Origin: Mucilaginibacter endophyticus
GTDB taxonomy: Bacteria; Bacteroidota; Bacteroidia; Sphingobacteriales; Sphingobacteriaceae
Assembly: GCF_003351025.1 (NCBI RefSeq)
Contig: NZ_QPCG01000004.1
Location: forward strand, 620,001 to 684,000
Length of the DNA: 64,000 nt
Direction of reading: 5' to 3'
Below, piece after piece: positions 52,336 through 60,974 of the stretch. Below the pieces are notes generated by a model. That model did no database searches, was not told where the DNA came from, and saw nothing but the letters and a program-made list of their open reading frames with translations. Within the stretch, counting starts at the first letter, position 1, and each line of letters begins with the position of its first letter. Position numbers and translations under genes: made by a program.

Positions 52336-52814
52336 TTATAATATAAAACGTAGCAAATGTAAGCTTATTTATATTAAATCCAAATAAGACGAGTAATGAT
52401 ATGCAGATTTTAAATGTGCAGCTGTGCAAATGACTTTAGCGTGAAGTTTGGAGGGAAATAAGACAGATTCCAGATGTGCAGATTTCAAATGTGCAAACGA
52501 CTTTTTAATGCTATCGATTTTGCTTTTTCTGCTTTTACTGACATGATCCCGTCAGTGTTCAATTTTTAAAAAAGGATTGTTCAACTTTTAATTTCTAAAA
52601 AATGCAAGTCGCTGATTATCAAAGATGATTTGTTCATGTTTGATAATCAGTCAATAGTTGTTGAAATTAATTCTCTGATTATCAGCGGTGTTTTTGTTGG
52701 AAATAATTGCAAGTGTTTACACTTTAAAAAATTGAACACTCATAAATTGAATAGTAACTGTGCTTTGCCAGTAGGTTAAGCAATCATTTGCACATTTAAA
52801 TAAAATCTGCACAT
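52336..52814. repeat. Repeat-rich gap between feoA and the small lipoprotein gene
   Basis: TGCAGATTTCAAATGTGC-type words fill 52400-52501, with inverted words at 52782-52816 (CATTTGCACATTTAAATAAA). They enclose a 187-bp MITE-like element at 52554-52740 with 14-bp terminal inverted repeats, AGTGTTCAATTTTT and AAAAATTGAACACT. No gene was found. Confidence 0.65.
52554..52740. mobile_element. MITE-like element (187 bp) with 14-bp terminal inverted repeats
   Basis: The terminal repeats are AGTGTTCAATTTTT (52554-52567) and its exact complement (52727-52740). Inside lie CTGATTATCAAA (52612), TTTGATAATCAG (52639) and CTGATTATCAG (52675). It encodes nothing. No target duplication was confirmed, and it may be only a nested repeat. 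Confidence 0.4.
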
Positions 52815-52964
52815 CTACGCCATCATTTGCATAGTGTCTTTGGAATCTGCCGCTTTAACTTTCCCGAAATGCGGGCAGCCGCATCCTTTGTGAAAAATAC
52901 CACATGATGATATTGCCATTAACAGCAGCGCGCCTAATAAAATAACCAGTTTATTTTTTTTCAT
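52815..52964 (-). CDS. 49-residue lipoprotein
   Basis: ATG 52964 starts MKKNKLVILLGALLLMAISS, followed by a lipobox Cys21 (SSC) and the mature part CGIFHKGCGCPHFGKVKAAD and on, ending MMA-stop (TAG at 52815). The CGCPHFGK pattern carries paired cysteines and a histidine, possibly metal-binding. The gene overlaps the end of vanZ by 14 bp, which supports translation after it. It is too short for automated calling and resembles small cysteine lipoproteins I recall from other Bacteroidota. Confidence 0.75.
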   Translation of the reverse strand: MKKNKLVILLGALLLMAISSCGIFHKGCGCPHFGKVKAADSKDTMQMMA

Positions 52965-53349
52965 TTTTTCCAATCGCCTCAATAGTCAGCATAACACTAA
53001 AAACGCCCATGCAGGCACCCAGTACATCACAAAAGAGATCGTTCCAATCACCAGTACGCCAGGTAAAAATGGAGACCTGCAGTATTTCGATAAGCCCCCC
53101 AAAAATTATGCTGACAGTCCAAATGATGAACATGCCTGTATACGTAAGTCGCTTAGGCTTTTGTTGCCTTATTACGCCAAAGCAAACCAATACAATCAGC
53201 GTGAAAAATAAACCGCAATGCGTTAGTTTATCAAAGCCTTCAAAAAACAACGGCGATTTATCAACTGAGTCGAGATGTACCGAGCAGATCACTAAAACAA
53301 ATAAGGCCCACAAAATAGCGGGCCCGTGATATTTTAAAAACAGCTTCAT
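52951..53349 (-). CDS. VanZ family membrane protein
   Basis: From ATG 53349 (MKLFLKYHGPAILWA, 132 residues); the upstream extension of the frame lies within gcvH and is not used. There are four TM segments and the VanZ features FFEGFDKLTHCGLFF and GLIEILQVSIFTWRTGDWNDLFCDVLGA. VanZ domains are found in glycopeptide resistance and envelope proteins; the molecular role is unknown. It begins one base after the gcvH stop. Confidence 0.9.
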   Translation of the reverse strand: MKLFLKYHGPAILWALFVLVICSVHLDSVDKSPLFFEGFDKLTHCGLFFTLIVLVCFGVIRQQKPKRLTYTGMFIIWTVSIIFGGLIEILQVSIFTWRTGDWNDLFCDVLGACMGVFSVMLTIEAIGKNEKK

Positions 53350-53350
53350 T

Positions 53351-53731
53351 TTATGCGCCGATAACCGCCTGGTACTCGTCGGCAGATAAAAGAGCGTCAA
53401 CATCAGCTGCATTAGCCACGGTAATTTTTACCATCCAGCCTTCGCCATATGGATCGCTGTTTACCAGGTCTGGCTGATTGTTTAGCGCCGGGTTAACTTC
53501 GGTTACAGTACCGGTAACGGGCATAAACAGGTCAGATACAGTTTTTACTGCTTCAACAGTGCCAAAAACTTCGTCTTTAGCAACTTCTTTACCTAATGAA
53601 GTAACATCAACATAAACAATGTCGCCCAGCTCGCCCTGAGCAAATTCGGTGATGCCTACGGTAGCTACATTGCCTTCAACCTTAATCCACTCGTGATCTT
53701 TGGTGTATTTTAATTCAGCTGGAAAATTCAT
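53351..53731 (-). CDS. gcvH: Glycine cleavage system H protein
   Basis: From ATG 53731 (MNFPAELKYTKDHEWIKVEG, 126 residues), the normal opening of GcvH. The lipoylation lysine lies in GTVEAVKTVSDLFMPVTG. The protein carries the aminomethyl group between GcvP and GcvT. It is followed immediately by vanZ and the 49-residue lipoprotein gene. Confidence 0.96.
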   Translation of the reverse strand: MNFPAELKYTKDHEWIKVEGNVATVGITEFAQGELGDIVYVDVTSLGKEVAKDEVFGTVEAVKTVSDLFMPVTGTVTEVNPALNNQPDLVNSDPYGEGWMVKITVANAADVDALLSADEYQAVIGA

Positions 53732-53857
53732 GTCATTAAATTTTGTGTGCTCAAAAATAGTAAAACTTTGGTTTTCGCAATTATGGATATGTAAATTATG
53801 CAATCATCATTTTCTATATGTCATAGTGATGATTTATCGGAAATATATTTGTCCGTT

Positions 53858-54880
53858 TTAAAACTCGCGTTTAGTGTTGGCTACCCAGGTGTCCAGTGCG
53901 GTTAGTTGCTTTTCGTTCTCCTTAAACCATTTGGCATTTTCTTCCTGGTTAGCGGTTAATGATACCAGATGTGCAAACGCGTCCATGTTTTCGCTTTGAC
54001 CAAGTTGTTTAAAATAATCGGCCATATAGCGAGTATAGAAATCATTTTTCTGATCGCCGTAAAAACTTGAAGAAACCTTAAATGCTTCAATAAGCTGAAA
54101 TTTAAGCGAGTCGGTAACTGAGAGATTAGTTTTACCCGATGTTGCATTAACGATGGCCATGGGCAAAATCAGGTTACCGGTATTGAGATCATTTTTATCA
54201 ATCGTCATATTGATACTTTTCTCGCCGGTTTTTTTAATGCCGTAATGTAAAATGGACTGGATGCTTTGGTAGGCCCCCGCCGATCTTTTAGTTTGGGGTT
54301 CGAGCATCAAAAAGCTGCACCAAGCCAACAGGGAGCAACCCCGCTTGCCTTCCATCGCAAGCGCCATCGCATACGCCCGCTGGCTGCTGGCATGTTTGGG
54401 CTGAAGTTTAATGGCATCTACAGCGGCATCTTCACTTTCCTTGTATTTTTTTACCCTGTAATAGGTTATGGCTAAATTATAATGGAGGCGCTGATAATCC
54501 GGATCTATCGAAATACCTTTTTGAAACAACTCAATGGCTTTTTCGGGTTGATTGTCGTCGTCATAAATGCTGCCCAACATATCGTATGCGCCGCCACTTT
54601 TAGGATCCAGCTTCATTAACTTTTCAAGGTAAGGAATAGCCTCCTTTCCCTTGCCACTGCTAAACAGCGTATATGACATTTCGTGATAGGCGGTGGGATA
54701 ATTAGGATCCAGCTTTAGCGCGGCCTGGTACTTTTCAATAGCCTCGGCATATTTACCCTCATCGTGAAGGGCAACACCCTGCTTTACAAGATTAACGGCT
54801 TCCTGGTTGGTTTGCGCTTTAACTTTAAATGACAGGGTTACCGCTATAAATAGCAAAAGGATTTTGTGATAGGTTTTCAT
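53858..54880 (-). CDS. Secreted TPR protein, copy 1 of a tandem pair
   Basis: From ATG 54880 (340 residues) with a signal peptide (residues 1-22, cleavage near VKA-QT). Five TPR units cover residues about 25-200 (LHDEGKYAEAIEKYQAALKLDPNYP, and so on). A helical domain ends TWVANTKREF. It is a paralogue of the next gene upstream, with the same order of repeats and the same C-terminal domain. A scaffold function in the envelope is likely but untested. Confidence 0.88.
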   Translation of the reverse strand: MKTYHKILLLFIAVTLSFKVKAQTNQEAVNLVKQGVALHDEGKYAEAIEKYQAALKLDPNYPTAYHEMSYTLFSSGKGKEAIPYLEKLMKLDPKSGGAYDMLGSIYDDDNQPEKAIELFQKGISIDPDYQRLHYNLAITYYRVKKYKESEDAAVDAIKLQPKHASSQRAYAMALAMEGKRGCSLLAWCSFLMLEPQTKRSAGAYQSIQSILHYGIKKTGEKSINMTIDKNDLNTGNLILPMAIVNATSGKTNLSVTDSLKFQLIEAFKVSSSFYGDQKNDFYTRYMADYFKQLGQSENMDAFAHLVSLTANQEENAKWFKENEKQLTALDTWVANTKREF

Positions 54881-54923
54881 ACCGAAATTTACGAAACCTG
54901 TTTTGCAAAAAACAAGAACCGAC

Positions 54924-55898
54924 CTAAAATTTTCTTTCGGCAGATGCCATCCATTCGTCCAATGCTTTACGCTGATCGGTATTGTTTTGCAACCAGTTAG
55001 CAGCGCCCGCTTTATCGGCACTCAGACTAATCAGTTTAACAGCGGTTGAAAAGTTGGGCGACTGAGATAGTTTATAAAAGAAGGCCGCGTAGTAGTTCCA
55101 AAAGAAGGATTGCATGCCCGGTTTTTCTCCGAGTTTGCCAACAGCGGTAAAGATATTTTTCAATTGGGTTTCCAATTGACCGCCCGGTGCAACCGCGGCG
55201 CTTAAGGTTTTATTGAGGAGCAACGTTTCGGCATCTGCTTTTCCTGCTTTCAGGTCGCCGCCTTTTAGTAAACTTTGTAGGTTGGTATAGGCTTCATCTG
55301 CGCGCGAGCCTTCCGGGTCAAGAAGCAGGAAGCTGCACAAGCCCATTAATGCCGGTACCCTTTTGTTTTGGTGGAAAGTTACCAACCCGTAAAGGCGCTG
55401 GCTATTGGCATGTTTGGGATCGAGCTTAATGGCTTCAATGGCTGCCTGTTCGGCATCGGCATATTTTTGCGCACGGAAATAGGCTATCCCCAAGTTAAAG
55501 TATAAGGGCTGATAATCAGGTTTTAACTTAATTCCTTTCTGGTACGCCTCAATGGCTTGCTGCGGCTGATGCGAGGCATCATAAATGCTGCCCATGAGCT
55601 CATAAGCGGGGCCGGTTAGGTCGCCGCCGGCTTTTATAACTTTATTTAAGTATGGGATACCTTCTGTCCCTTTTCCGGCAGCATTGAGTGTGTAGGCCAT
55701 CTGGTAATTGGCCTGGGCATTTTCAGGATCGGTGGCCAGGGCCTGGTTATATTTTGTCATAGCCCCGGTATAATCCTTTTCGCTGTTAAGTTTTATACCT
55801 TCTTTTATAATGCTGTTTATGTCAGTATTTTGAGCCTGCGTTAATCCGGCGGCAAGCATAAAAGCGATAATAAGCAATCCTTTTTTCAACCAAATCAT
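54924..55898 (-). CDS. Secreted TPR protein, copy 2 of a tandem pair
   Basis: The 324-residue protein has a signal peptide (cleavage near TQA-QN) and TPR units (NSEKDYTGAMTKYNQALATDPENAQ and on). A C-terminal domain ending EWMASAERKF matches the neighbour at 53858 (TWVANTKREF). The gap between the two is 43 bp. They probably arose by tandem duplication. Confidence 0.88.
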   Translation of the reverse strand: MIWLKKGLLIIAFMLAAGLTQAQNTDINSIIKEGIKLNSEKDYTGAMTKYNQALATDPENAQANYQMAYTLNAAGKGTEGIPYLNKVIKAGGDLTGPAYELMGSIYDASHQPQQAIEAYQKGIKLKPDYQPLYFNLGIAYFRAQKYADAEQAAIEAIKLDPKHANSQRLYGLVTFHQNKRVPALMGLCSFLLLDPEGSRADEAYTNLQSLLKGGDLKAGKADAETLLLNKTLSAAVAPGGQLETQLKNIFTAVGKLGEKPGMQSFFWNYYAAFFYKLSQSPNFSTAVKLISLSADKAGAANWLQNNTDQRKALDEWMASAERKF

Positions 55899-56008
55899 AC
55901 TTAAACATACTAATTGGTGCTAACTAACAGAAAATTTTAAAACTTTAATTAATACCTGCTGTATAATTTCTAATTTTCGCATTCGTTTAGTGTGAGATAA
56001 ATTGCTTT

Positions 56009-57220
56009 ATGAGATTAGTGTACAAAAGCCTGGTAGTGTTTACTGCCCCCCTGTTACTGTTATCCTGTTCATCAAAAAATAAAAATAAAGACCAAGCGCA
56101 ATCGCAGGTTACGGCCAAGCCGCTCGATACCGCGGCGCTACTGGCTTATAATCCCAAAAATGCCGATAAAAAGATAGATGCCGTAATGCAGGAACTGCAC
56201 CGTACCCGTGGTTTTAACGGCAATGTGCTGGTGGCAAAAAAAGGTAAAATAGTGTATGAAAAAGCCATAGGCTGGGCCGACTACCTGCATCGCGACAGCC
56301 TGAAGATAGGCTCACAGTTTGAGCTGGCTTCAGTTACTAAAACCATGACTTCAACAGCTATTTTGATGCTGATGGAGCGCGGCAAACTCAAACTTGACGA
56401 CGACGTTAAAAAGTTTTTCCCTGATTTTCCTTACGATGGCGTAACCATTCGCCTGCTGCTCACACACCGGTCGGGAATGATGAATTACGTATATTTTATC
56501 GATGACATATACCGAAAAAATCATTTGAACCAACGCAAAGGACTTACCAATGCTGAGGCCATGAAAATGATTGCCGATTATAAGCCAACACGTTTCAACG
56601 AGCCTAATAAGCGCTTCCTGTATAACAACTCCAACTTTATGGTACTGGGCTCTATCATTGAAAAAGTGAGCGGAATGAGCTATGCGCAATTTATGCAGGA
56701 AAATGTATTTAAACCGGCCAGCATGGCGCATACCCATGTTTACTCAAAAGCGGTATATGATAAAATTCCGGTTGATGTTGTTGGTCACGATCGCGGCCAG
56801 TGGCGCTACTCGGTAGTACAAAACTTTTTGGATGGCCCTGTAGGTGATAAAGGTATTTACAGCACGGTTGGCGATTTATTCCTGTTTGATCGTGCCCTGC
56901 GTGCAGGCTTGCTATTAAAGCCTGCAACACTTGATTCGGCATATGTGCCACGCAACCCAATGGTACATGGGCATTTTAGCTACGGCTATGGTTGGCGTAC
57001 ATTTACCGCCCCTGGCCAGGAAGTAATTTATCATACCGGTTGGTGGCACGGGTTCAGGCATATTTACCTGCGCGATATGAAGAATGATATCACCGTTGTG
57101 CTGCTTACCAACCTGGCCAATGGCAGTTTGCTTAAACTCGACGATCTGTTTAATACAGTTGGCATGCCTGTTGTACGTAAAAGTGCATATAACGGTAATG
57201 GTGATACCAGTGATGATTAA
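56009..57220 (+). CDS. Beta-lactamase class C-like serine hydrolase, lipoprotein
   Basis: The 403-residue protein has a lipobox Cys20 (LLSC). It carries the SxxK motif S108VTK111, a YNN segment in RFLYNNSNFMVLGS, and an HTG motif in EVIYHTGWWHGF. These belong to the AmpC/DD-peptidase/esterase superfamily. A penicillin-binding or esterase role is likely; true beta-lactamase activity cannot be assumed. The gene is single and ends in a GGTTGATT-type repeat. Confidence 0.92.
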   Translation: MRLVYKSLVVFTAPLLLLSCSSKNKNKDQAQSQVTAKPLDTAALLAYNPKNADKKIDAVMQELHRTRGFNGNVLVAKKGKIVYEKAIGWADYLHRDSLKIGSQFELASVTKTMTSTAILMLMERGKLKLDDDVKKFFPDFPYDGVTIRLLLTHRSGMMNYVYFIDDIYRKNHLNQRKGLTNAEAMKMIADYKPTRFNEPNKRFLYNNSNFMVLGSIIEKVSGMSYAQFMQENVFKPASMAHTHVYSKAVYDKIPVDVVGHDRGQWRYSVVQNFLDGPVGDKGIYSTVGDLFLFDRALRAGLLLKPATLDSAYVPRNPMVHGHFSYGYGWRTFTAPGQEVIYHTGWWHGFRHIYLRDMKNDITVVLLTNLANGSLLKLDDLFNTVGMPVVRKSAYNGNGDTSDD

Positions 57221-57227
57221 TTTTTTG

Positions 57228-57335
57228 TGGTGAATAGTTGATTAAGTGAATGGTTAAGGGCAGAGAGCTATATCGATTCATTTTTTGACACTTCCAACTA
57301 CTCACCTAATTAACTCAATCAACCACTCACTTAAT
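57228..57335. repeat. GGTTGATT-type inverted repeat upstream of ybaB-like gene
   Basis: GTGGTGAATAGTTGATTAAG on the left and the inverted CACCTAATTAACTCAATCAA on the right. The start of the next gene lies 11 bp after the right arm. Confidence 0.75.
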
Positions 57336-57345
57336 AAATAAAATC

Positions 57346-57660
57346 ATGTTTGATAAATTAATGGAAGCCCAGCAAAAGGCTGGCGAAATGAAAAAACGCC
57401 TTGATGCCATCGGTGTATCAGGCGCGGCCGAGGGCGGTAAAATAGTTGTTAATGCTAACGCCAATAAGGTGATCCAGTCAGTACAGATAGACCCGGATTT
57501 TTTAGCTGATGCTGATAAGGAAGAGTTGGAAGAGTTACTTGTTGTTGCTATTAACAAAGCCATTGAACAAGCAGAAAACATTAGCCAAAGCGAAATGGCT
57601 GCCATGACCCAAAGTATGTTTGGTGGCCTGGGCGGGCTTGGCAATATGTTTGGTAAATAA
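57346..57660 (+). CDS. YbaB/EbfC family nucleoid-associated protein
   Basis: The 104-residue protein starts MFDKLMEAQQKAGEMKKRLD and contains GKIVVNANANKVIQSVQIDP. It belongs to the YbaB/EbfC family, small dimers that bind DNA. In many bacteria it lies beside dnaX and recR; neither is here. Confidence 0.93.
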   Translation: MFDKLMEAQQKAGEMKKRLDAIGVSGAAEGGKIVVNANANKVIQSVQIDPDFLADADKEELEELLVVAINKAIEQAENISQSEMAAMTQSMFGGLGGLGNMFGK

Positions 57661-57705
57661 GAATAATATGTACGCCTGCTTCAAAAAGGCATTAGTGATA
57701 ATCGA

Positions 57706-57749
57706 AATCTTATACGTCATCTCAATTAGCTGAGATGACGTATAAGATT
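57706..57749. repeat. Perfect 19-bp inverted repeat with 6-base loop
   Basis: AATCTTATACGTCATCTCA is exactly inverted around ATTAGC. It lacks a T tract, so it may serve as a terminator for two convergent genes or a protein-binding site. Confidence 0.75.
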
Positions 57750-57771
57750 CTGCCTGATTTACACCGGCCGA

Positions 57772-59166
57772 TTACATTCTCATCAGCGCCGGGCTTATCC
57801 TTAAATAAACTTCAAACCCGACCGGAGCGCTGCCATAAAGAGGCTTCAATGCCGATGGTGAAACATTGAGTGTAGCCTGTATCCCACCGGTTACATTGGT
57901 GTTTTTAAAGCTGCTTAAAATATGGTTAACCCCCAATGTTAAGGCATTGATATTAAAGTTTGGGTTAAGCGGATAGGTATCATGCATATCCAGCTCTTCG
58001 GCATCTTTCTGCACAAATTCATATCTGCCGTAAATAGCTGTTTTGTTGAGCTGGAAAGTATTCTCCAGCAAAACGGATGGCTGTGTTTTTTTGTTGTCCG
58101 AATAATGATTTTGCCCGTAAACCACTGTGGTTGCCACGTAGCTGTTTTTACCCAGCATTTTGGTATGGATGGCCGATGCTGTAAACCTGTTCACGTTTTG
58201 GCTGGGCTCGGCTTCTTCGGGGCTATGGATCCATCCGTCGGACACCTGTAATGCCCACTCTTTGGATGGGTTATAGGACAACCGGGCCGAATATGAATCA
58301 AACCGCGCTTTATCAAAATCATAACGGTGCTCGTCCGGCTCACGGCCGGTAAATATCGAGCCTTCCAGTTTTACATTTTTTATGCGGAAGGCTAATGTTG
58401 CTACCCCGAAGGTGATGTGCGTTGCATCCTGGTAATGGTGACCAAGCGGTGCGTCGGGATCATTTATGGCCGAAAGGCGGTGCATAAACACCGGCGGACC
58501 TAAAGCAGGCTCGCCCGGGTATCCGAAGGAAAGGGAGATATCAGCATCCTTCGCCACCCGCTGGGTATAAGCTACGCTCAGTTCTGCAAAAAGGTCGTGC
58601 GGGTGTTGTTTATCAACCAGTTTGCGCCCTTTGTACGATTCGCCGGTTTGGTACAGCAGCGGATAGCCGCCATTACCTACCAAAAAAGGGTCGAACGAGA
58701 ACATGGTGTTGATAGAGAACAGGCCATTGTTGCCAACTTTGCGCTGAGTCATAAACATGAGCCAATTAGGCACATCAATCCTGTTGCTGCCTCCGCGTTT
58801 ACCGGAGTTAAACAGGTCCTGATTATTATACCGGGCGAAAAAACTACCGTGTACCATACTCATCCATTTTTTACCATGGATCATATAGGCGTACATCGGT
58901 GTTTCGTCCGGTACCCATGAGGTTCCTGAGCCATCGCGGTTCATGGGGAGATCACGCGAGAACTGGCTGGTCATCGTCATATGATGATGCATAGGGGTAT
59001 CCATTTTCATGCCGCTCATGTCCATGCCATCCATAACCATGGGTTTGGTGCTGTTCATGCGTAGGTTTTTCTTTGTGGTATCGCTCATTTGCATATCATG
59101 GTGATGCTGAGCGGATACACCGAAAGCAGCCAAAAATATGGCGATGAACAATATATATTTTTTCAT
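57772..59166 (-). CDS. Outer-membrane barrel with a His/Met-rich N-terminus
   Basis: The 464-residue protein has a signal peptide (cleavage near VSA-QH). A segment at about residues 20-70 is packed with histidine and methionine (HHHDMQMSD, GMDMSGMKMDTPMHHHMTM). A beta-barrel-like remainder follows (FGVATLAFRIKNVKLEGSIF and so on). His/Met clusters bind copper or silver, so metal handling at the cell surface is likely. It is the last gene of a four-gene group with an HMA protein. Confidence 0.7.
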   Translation of the reverse strand: MKKYILFIAIFLAAFGVSAQHHHDMQMSDTTKKNLRMNSTKPMVMDGMDMSGMKMDTPMHHHMTMTSQFSRDLPMNRDGSGTSWVPDETPMYAYMIHGKKWMSMVHGSFFARYNNQDLFNSGKRGGSNRIDVPNWLMFMTQRKVGNNGLFSINTMFSFDPFLVGNGGYPLLYQTGESYKGRKLVDKQHPHDLFAELSVAYTQRVAKDADISLSFGYPGEPALGPPVFMHRLSAINDPDAPLGHHYQDATHITFGVATLAFRIKNVKLEGSIFTGREPDEHRYDFDKARFDSYSARLSYNPSKEWALQVSDGWIHSPEEAEPSQNVNRFTASAIHTKMLGKNSYVATTVVYGQNHYSDNKKTQPSVLLENTFQLNKTAIYGRYEFVQKDAEELDMHDTYPLNPNFNINALTLGVNHILSSFKNTNVTGGIQATLNVSPSALKPLYGSAPVGFEVYLRISPALMRM

Positions 59167-59186
59167 AATAATAGTAGTTGTAGGGG

Positions 59187-59987
59187 TTACAGATTAAAAA
59201 AGTTGTACTCCAGTCTGATGAGGTACATGTTTTTGGTGTTTCGCTGCATATCATTGTAGATAGGCGTCCGGTACGAGAAATCCACGCGGCAGGCACTGTT
59301 GAAGATCAGCTGCAGGGCCGGGGCAACATCCAGATAACTTTCGCCATGCCCCGGATTGGTTTTACCCAGCAACTCACAATACACATTAAGGTTTACCTGT
59401 TTGTAATCCCGGTAATTGCGCGGCAGCAGCAAATAACCTCCCGACAATGTATAGGCCACGGCATTGCGCACCCTATCCACCGGTAGTTCATAGTTCCCGC
59501 TATTGTTAAAAGCGCGCAAATAGCTTGCCGATCCGGAAAGCGCCAGTTTATGCAGCAGTTGTGTGAAAACCACCCCACCCTGCGCGCCGCTGTTGTCGCC
59601 TTCTAAAGTAATTTCCCGGTTAACTATAGGGTTATTGATGCTTGACAGTTTGGCAAAAAAAGCACCTCTGAAATGGCGTTGAACGGTATCAATAGATAAA
59701 AACCGGTACTTGGCATACACGCTGCCGCCTTCAAAATGTTGATTGTTACTGTAGTAATCAGACATATAAACCGAGCCATGAACCATAAGGTGGCGGCTAA
59801 CACCGTACATGGCCTCAATGGTGCTCCGGCTTTTATAGGTTGGCGAAAAATATCCCTGGTTTTCGACACGAATGCCTAATGAACTGGTTGCCATATTGCT
59901 GGCAGGCTCGGTATTTACATACAGCTCCTGTGCAAACAACGGGCAAGCCATTGCCATAAGGCAAATAGCCAATATTATCCTCTTCAT
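59187..59987 (-). CDS. Outer-membrane beta-barrel protein in metal-related group
   Basis: The 266-residue protein has a signal peptide (cleavage near LFA-QE) and beta-strand patterns, including MYGVSRHLMVHGSVYMSDYY and an aromatic C-terminus (LIRLEYNFFNL). No family could be named. It lies 20 bp upstream of the His/Met-rich gene and 24 bp after the HMA gene. Confidence 0.75.
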   Translation of the reverse strand: MKRIILAICLMAMACPLFAQELYVNTEPASNMATSSLGIRVENQGYFSPTYKSRSTIEAMYGVSRHLMVHGSVYMSDYYSNNQHFEGGSVYAKYRFLSIDTVQRHFRGAFFAKLSSINNPIVNREITLEGDNSGAQGGVVFTQLLHKLALSGSASYLRAFNNSGNYELPVDRVRNAVAYTLSGGYLLLPRNYRDYKQVNLNVYCELLGKTNPGHGESYLDVAPALQLIFNSACRVDFSYRTPIYNDMQRNTKNMYLIRLEYNFFNL

Positions 59988-60011
59988 AAAAAATGATGTT
60001 AAATGAAGGGC

Positions 60012-60512
60012 TTATATAGCTAAATGATAAACGCGACCACTTGCCGGAGCAGTGTCGGTAACCTGGCCAAGATATTTTTTGGATACTGATTTTGGAGCGA
60101 AGCCATTATCAACCACAGTAAAGTTTACATCGCCGGTAAATGATTTATCGGCAGCGTTAAGCAGGCGGTAGGTATCGCCTCCATAGTTGAAAGTGTTTTC
60201 GGCAACCTTGGTGTTAGCGAAGTTAAAAGTGGCTTTTAAACTGTTAACCGAAAAGCCGGAACCCTGAACCTTTTTGCTGATCTGCTCGAAATTTACAGGC
60301 ACATCATTTTTAAAGGTAATGAGGTAAGTATTGCGGATCAGGTCGGTTTTGATATCACCAACAAAAGGCAATGCCCGTAACGCTTTCTCGGTTGATTTGG
60401 CGCAAAGGGCGCAGGTAAGGCCGCTAACCTGTAGTTCGGCTTTGGTGAATTGTGCTTTAGCTGCGGTTATAGAAAGCGAAAATATAAGGATGAATATTTT
60501 TAAAGATTTCAT
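60012..60512 (-). CDS. Secreted heavy-metal-associated (HMA) domain protein
   Basis: The 166-residue protein has a signal peptide (cleavage near AKA-QF). An HMA domain at about 24-95 has a metal-binding C34ALC37 in LQVSGLTCALCAKSTEKAL. The last 60 residues are unassigned. Secretion of an HMA domain suggests periplasmic copper binding and delivery to the barrels downstream. Confidence 0.85.
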   Translation of the reverse strand: MKSLKIFILIFSLSITAAKAQFTKAELQVSGLTCALCAKSTEKALRALPFVGDIKTDLIRNTYLITFKNDVPVNFEQISKKVQGSGFSVNSLKATFNFANTKVAENTFNYGGDTYRLLNAADKSFTGDVNFTVVDNGFAPKSVSKKYLGQVTDTAPASGRVYHLAI

Positions 60513-60580
60513 GTTGATCGTGTAATTAATTGTTAGATAATAAACTGAAGATAAGGTTTATCGGGTTAACAATTAACAGA

Positions 60581-60970
60581 TCAAATACGGAAGATACAGT
60601 TGCGGATAAATGAAGCAATGCCCTTCACTGGAGGATCTGGCGGGCCGCGGTCATAAAATTTGTCTGAAGAAGAAGCAGGCAATGCCGGAAACAAGCTATC
60701 AAACGACCAGCTTGGCAATTCAAACCCAAACATTTTCGCCAAAAATGAAGTGCTTTCACCCTGGTGGGCATCTTTCACTTTTACTTCAACCTGCTTGTCT
60801 TTACAGCATTTCATTTTGCCGCCCTGCTTGTCCATTTTACAATTAACAGCCGGGGCATCAATTTTTACCGATGCTACATAATCGCCGCAGATATGGAAAT
60901 TAAGAGCAAAGCCCAACACTGTAACTGTGTACAGCATAGTGAGTAATATTGCTCCTGATCTTTTTACCAT
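60581..60970 (-). CDS. HYC_CC_PP family protein
   Basis: The 129-residue protein has an N-terminal hydrophobic segment and the features that name the family: H26xC28 in NFHICGDY, C55C56 in GGKMKCCKDKQ, and a Pro-rich DRGPPDPPVKG near the end. The paired cysteines and histidine fit metal binding. It is first in the group of four minus-strand genes ending at 57772. A TATTTTTG box ends four bases before its ATG. Confidence 0.85.
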   Translation of the reverse strand: MVKRSGAILLTMLYTVTVLGFALNFHICGDYVASVKIDAPAVNCKMDKQGGKMKCCKDKQVEVKVKDAHQGESTSFLAKMFGFELPSWSFDSLFPALPASSSDKFYDRGPPDPPVKGIASFIRNCIFRI

Positions 60971-60974
60971 ATCG

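Noticed and set aside
56009..57220. A true beta-lactamase resistance gene
   Set aside because: The SxxK and HTG motifs are shared with DD-peptidases and esterases, and the lipobox and context give no reason to choose resistance.
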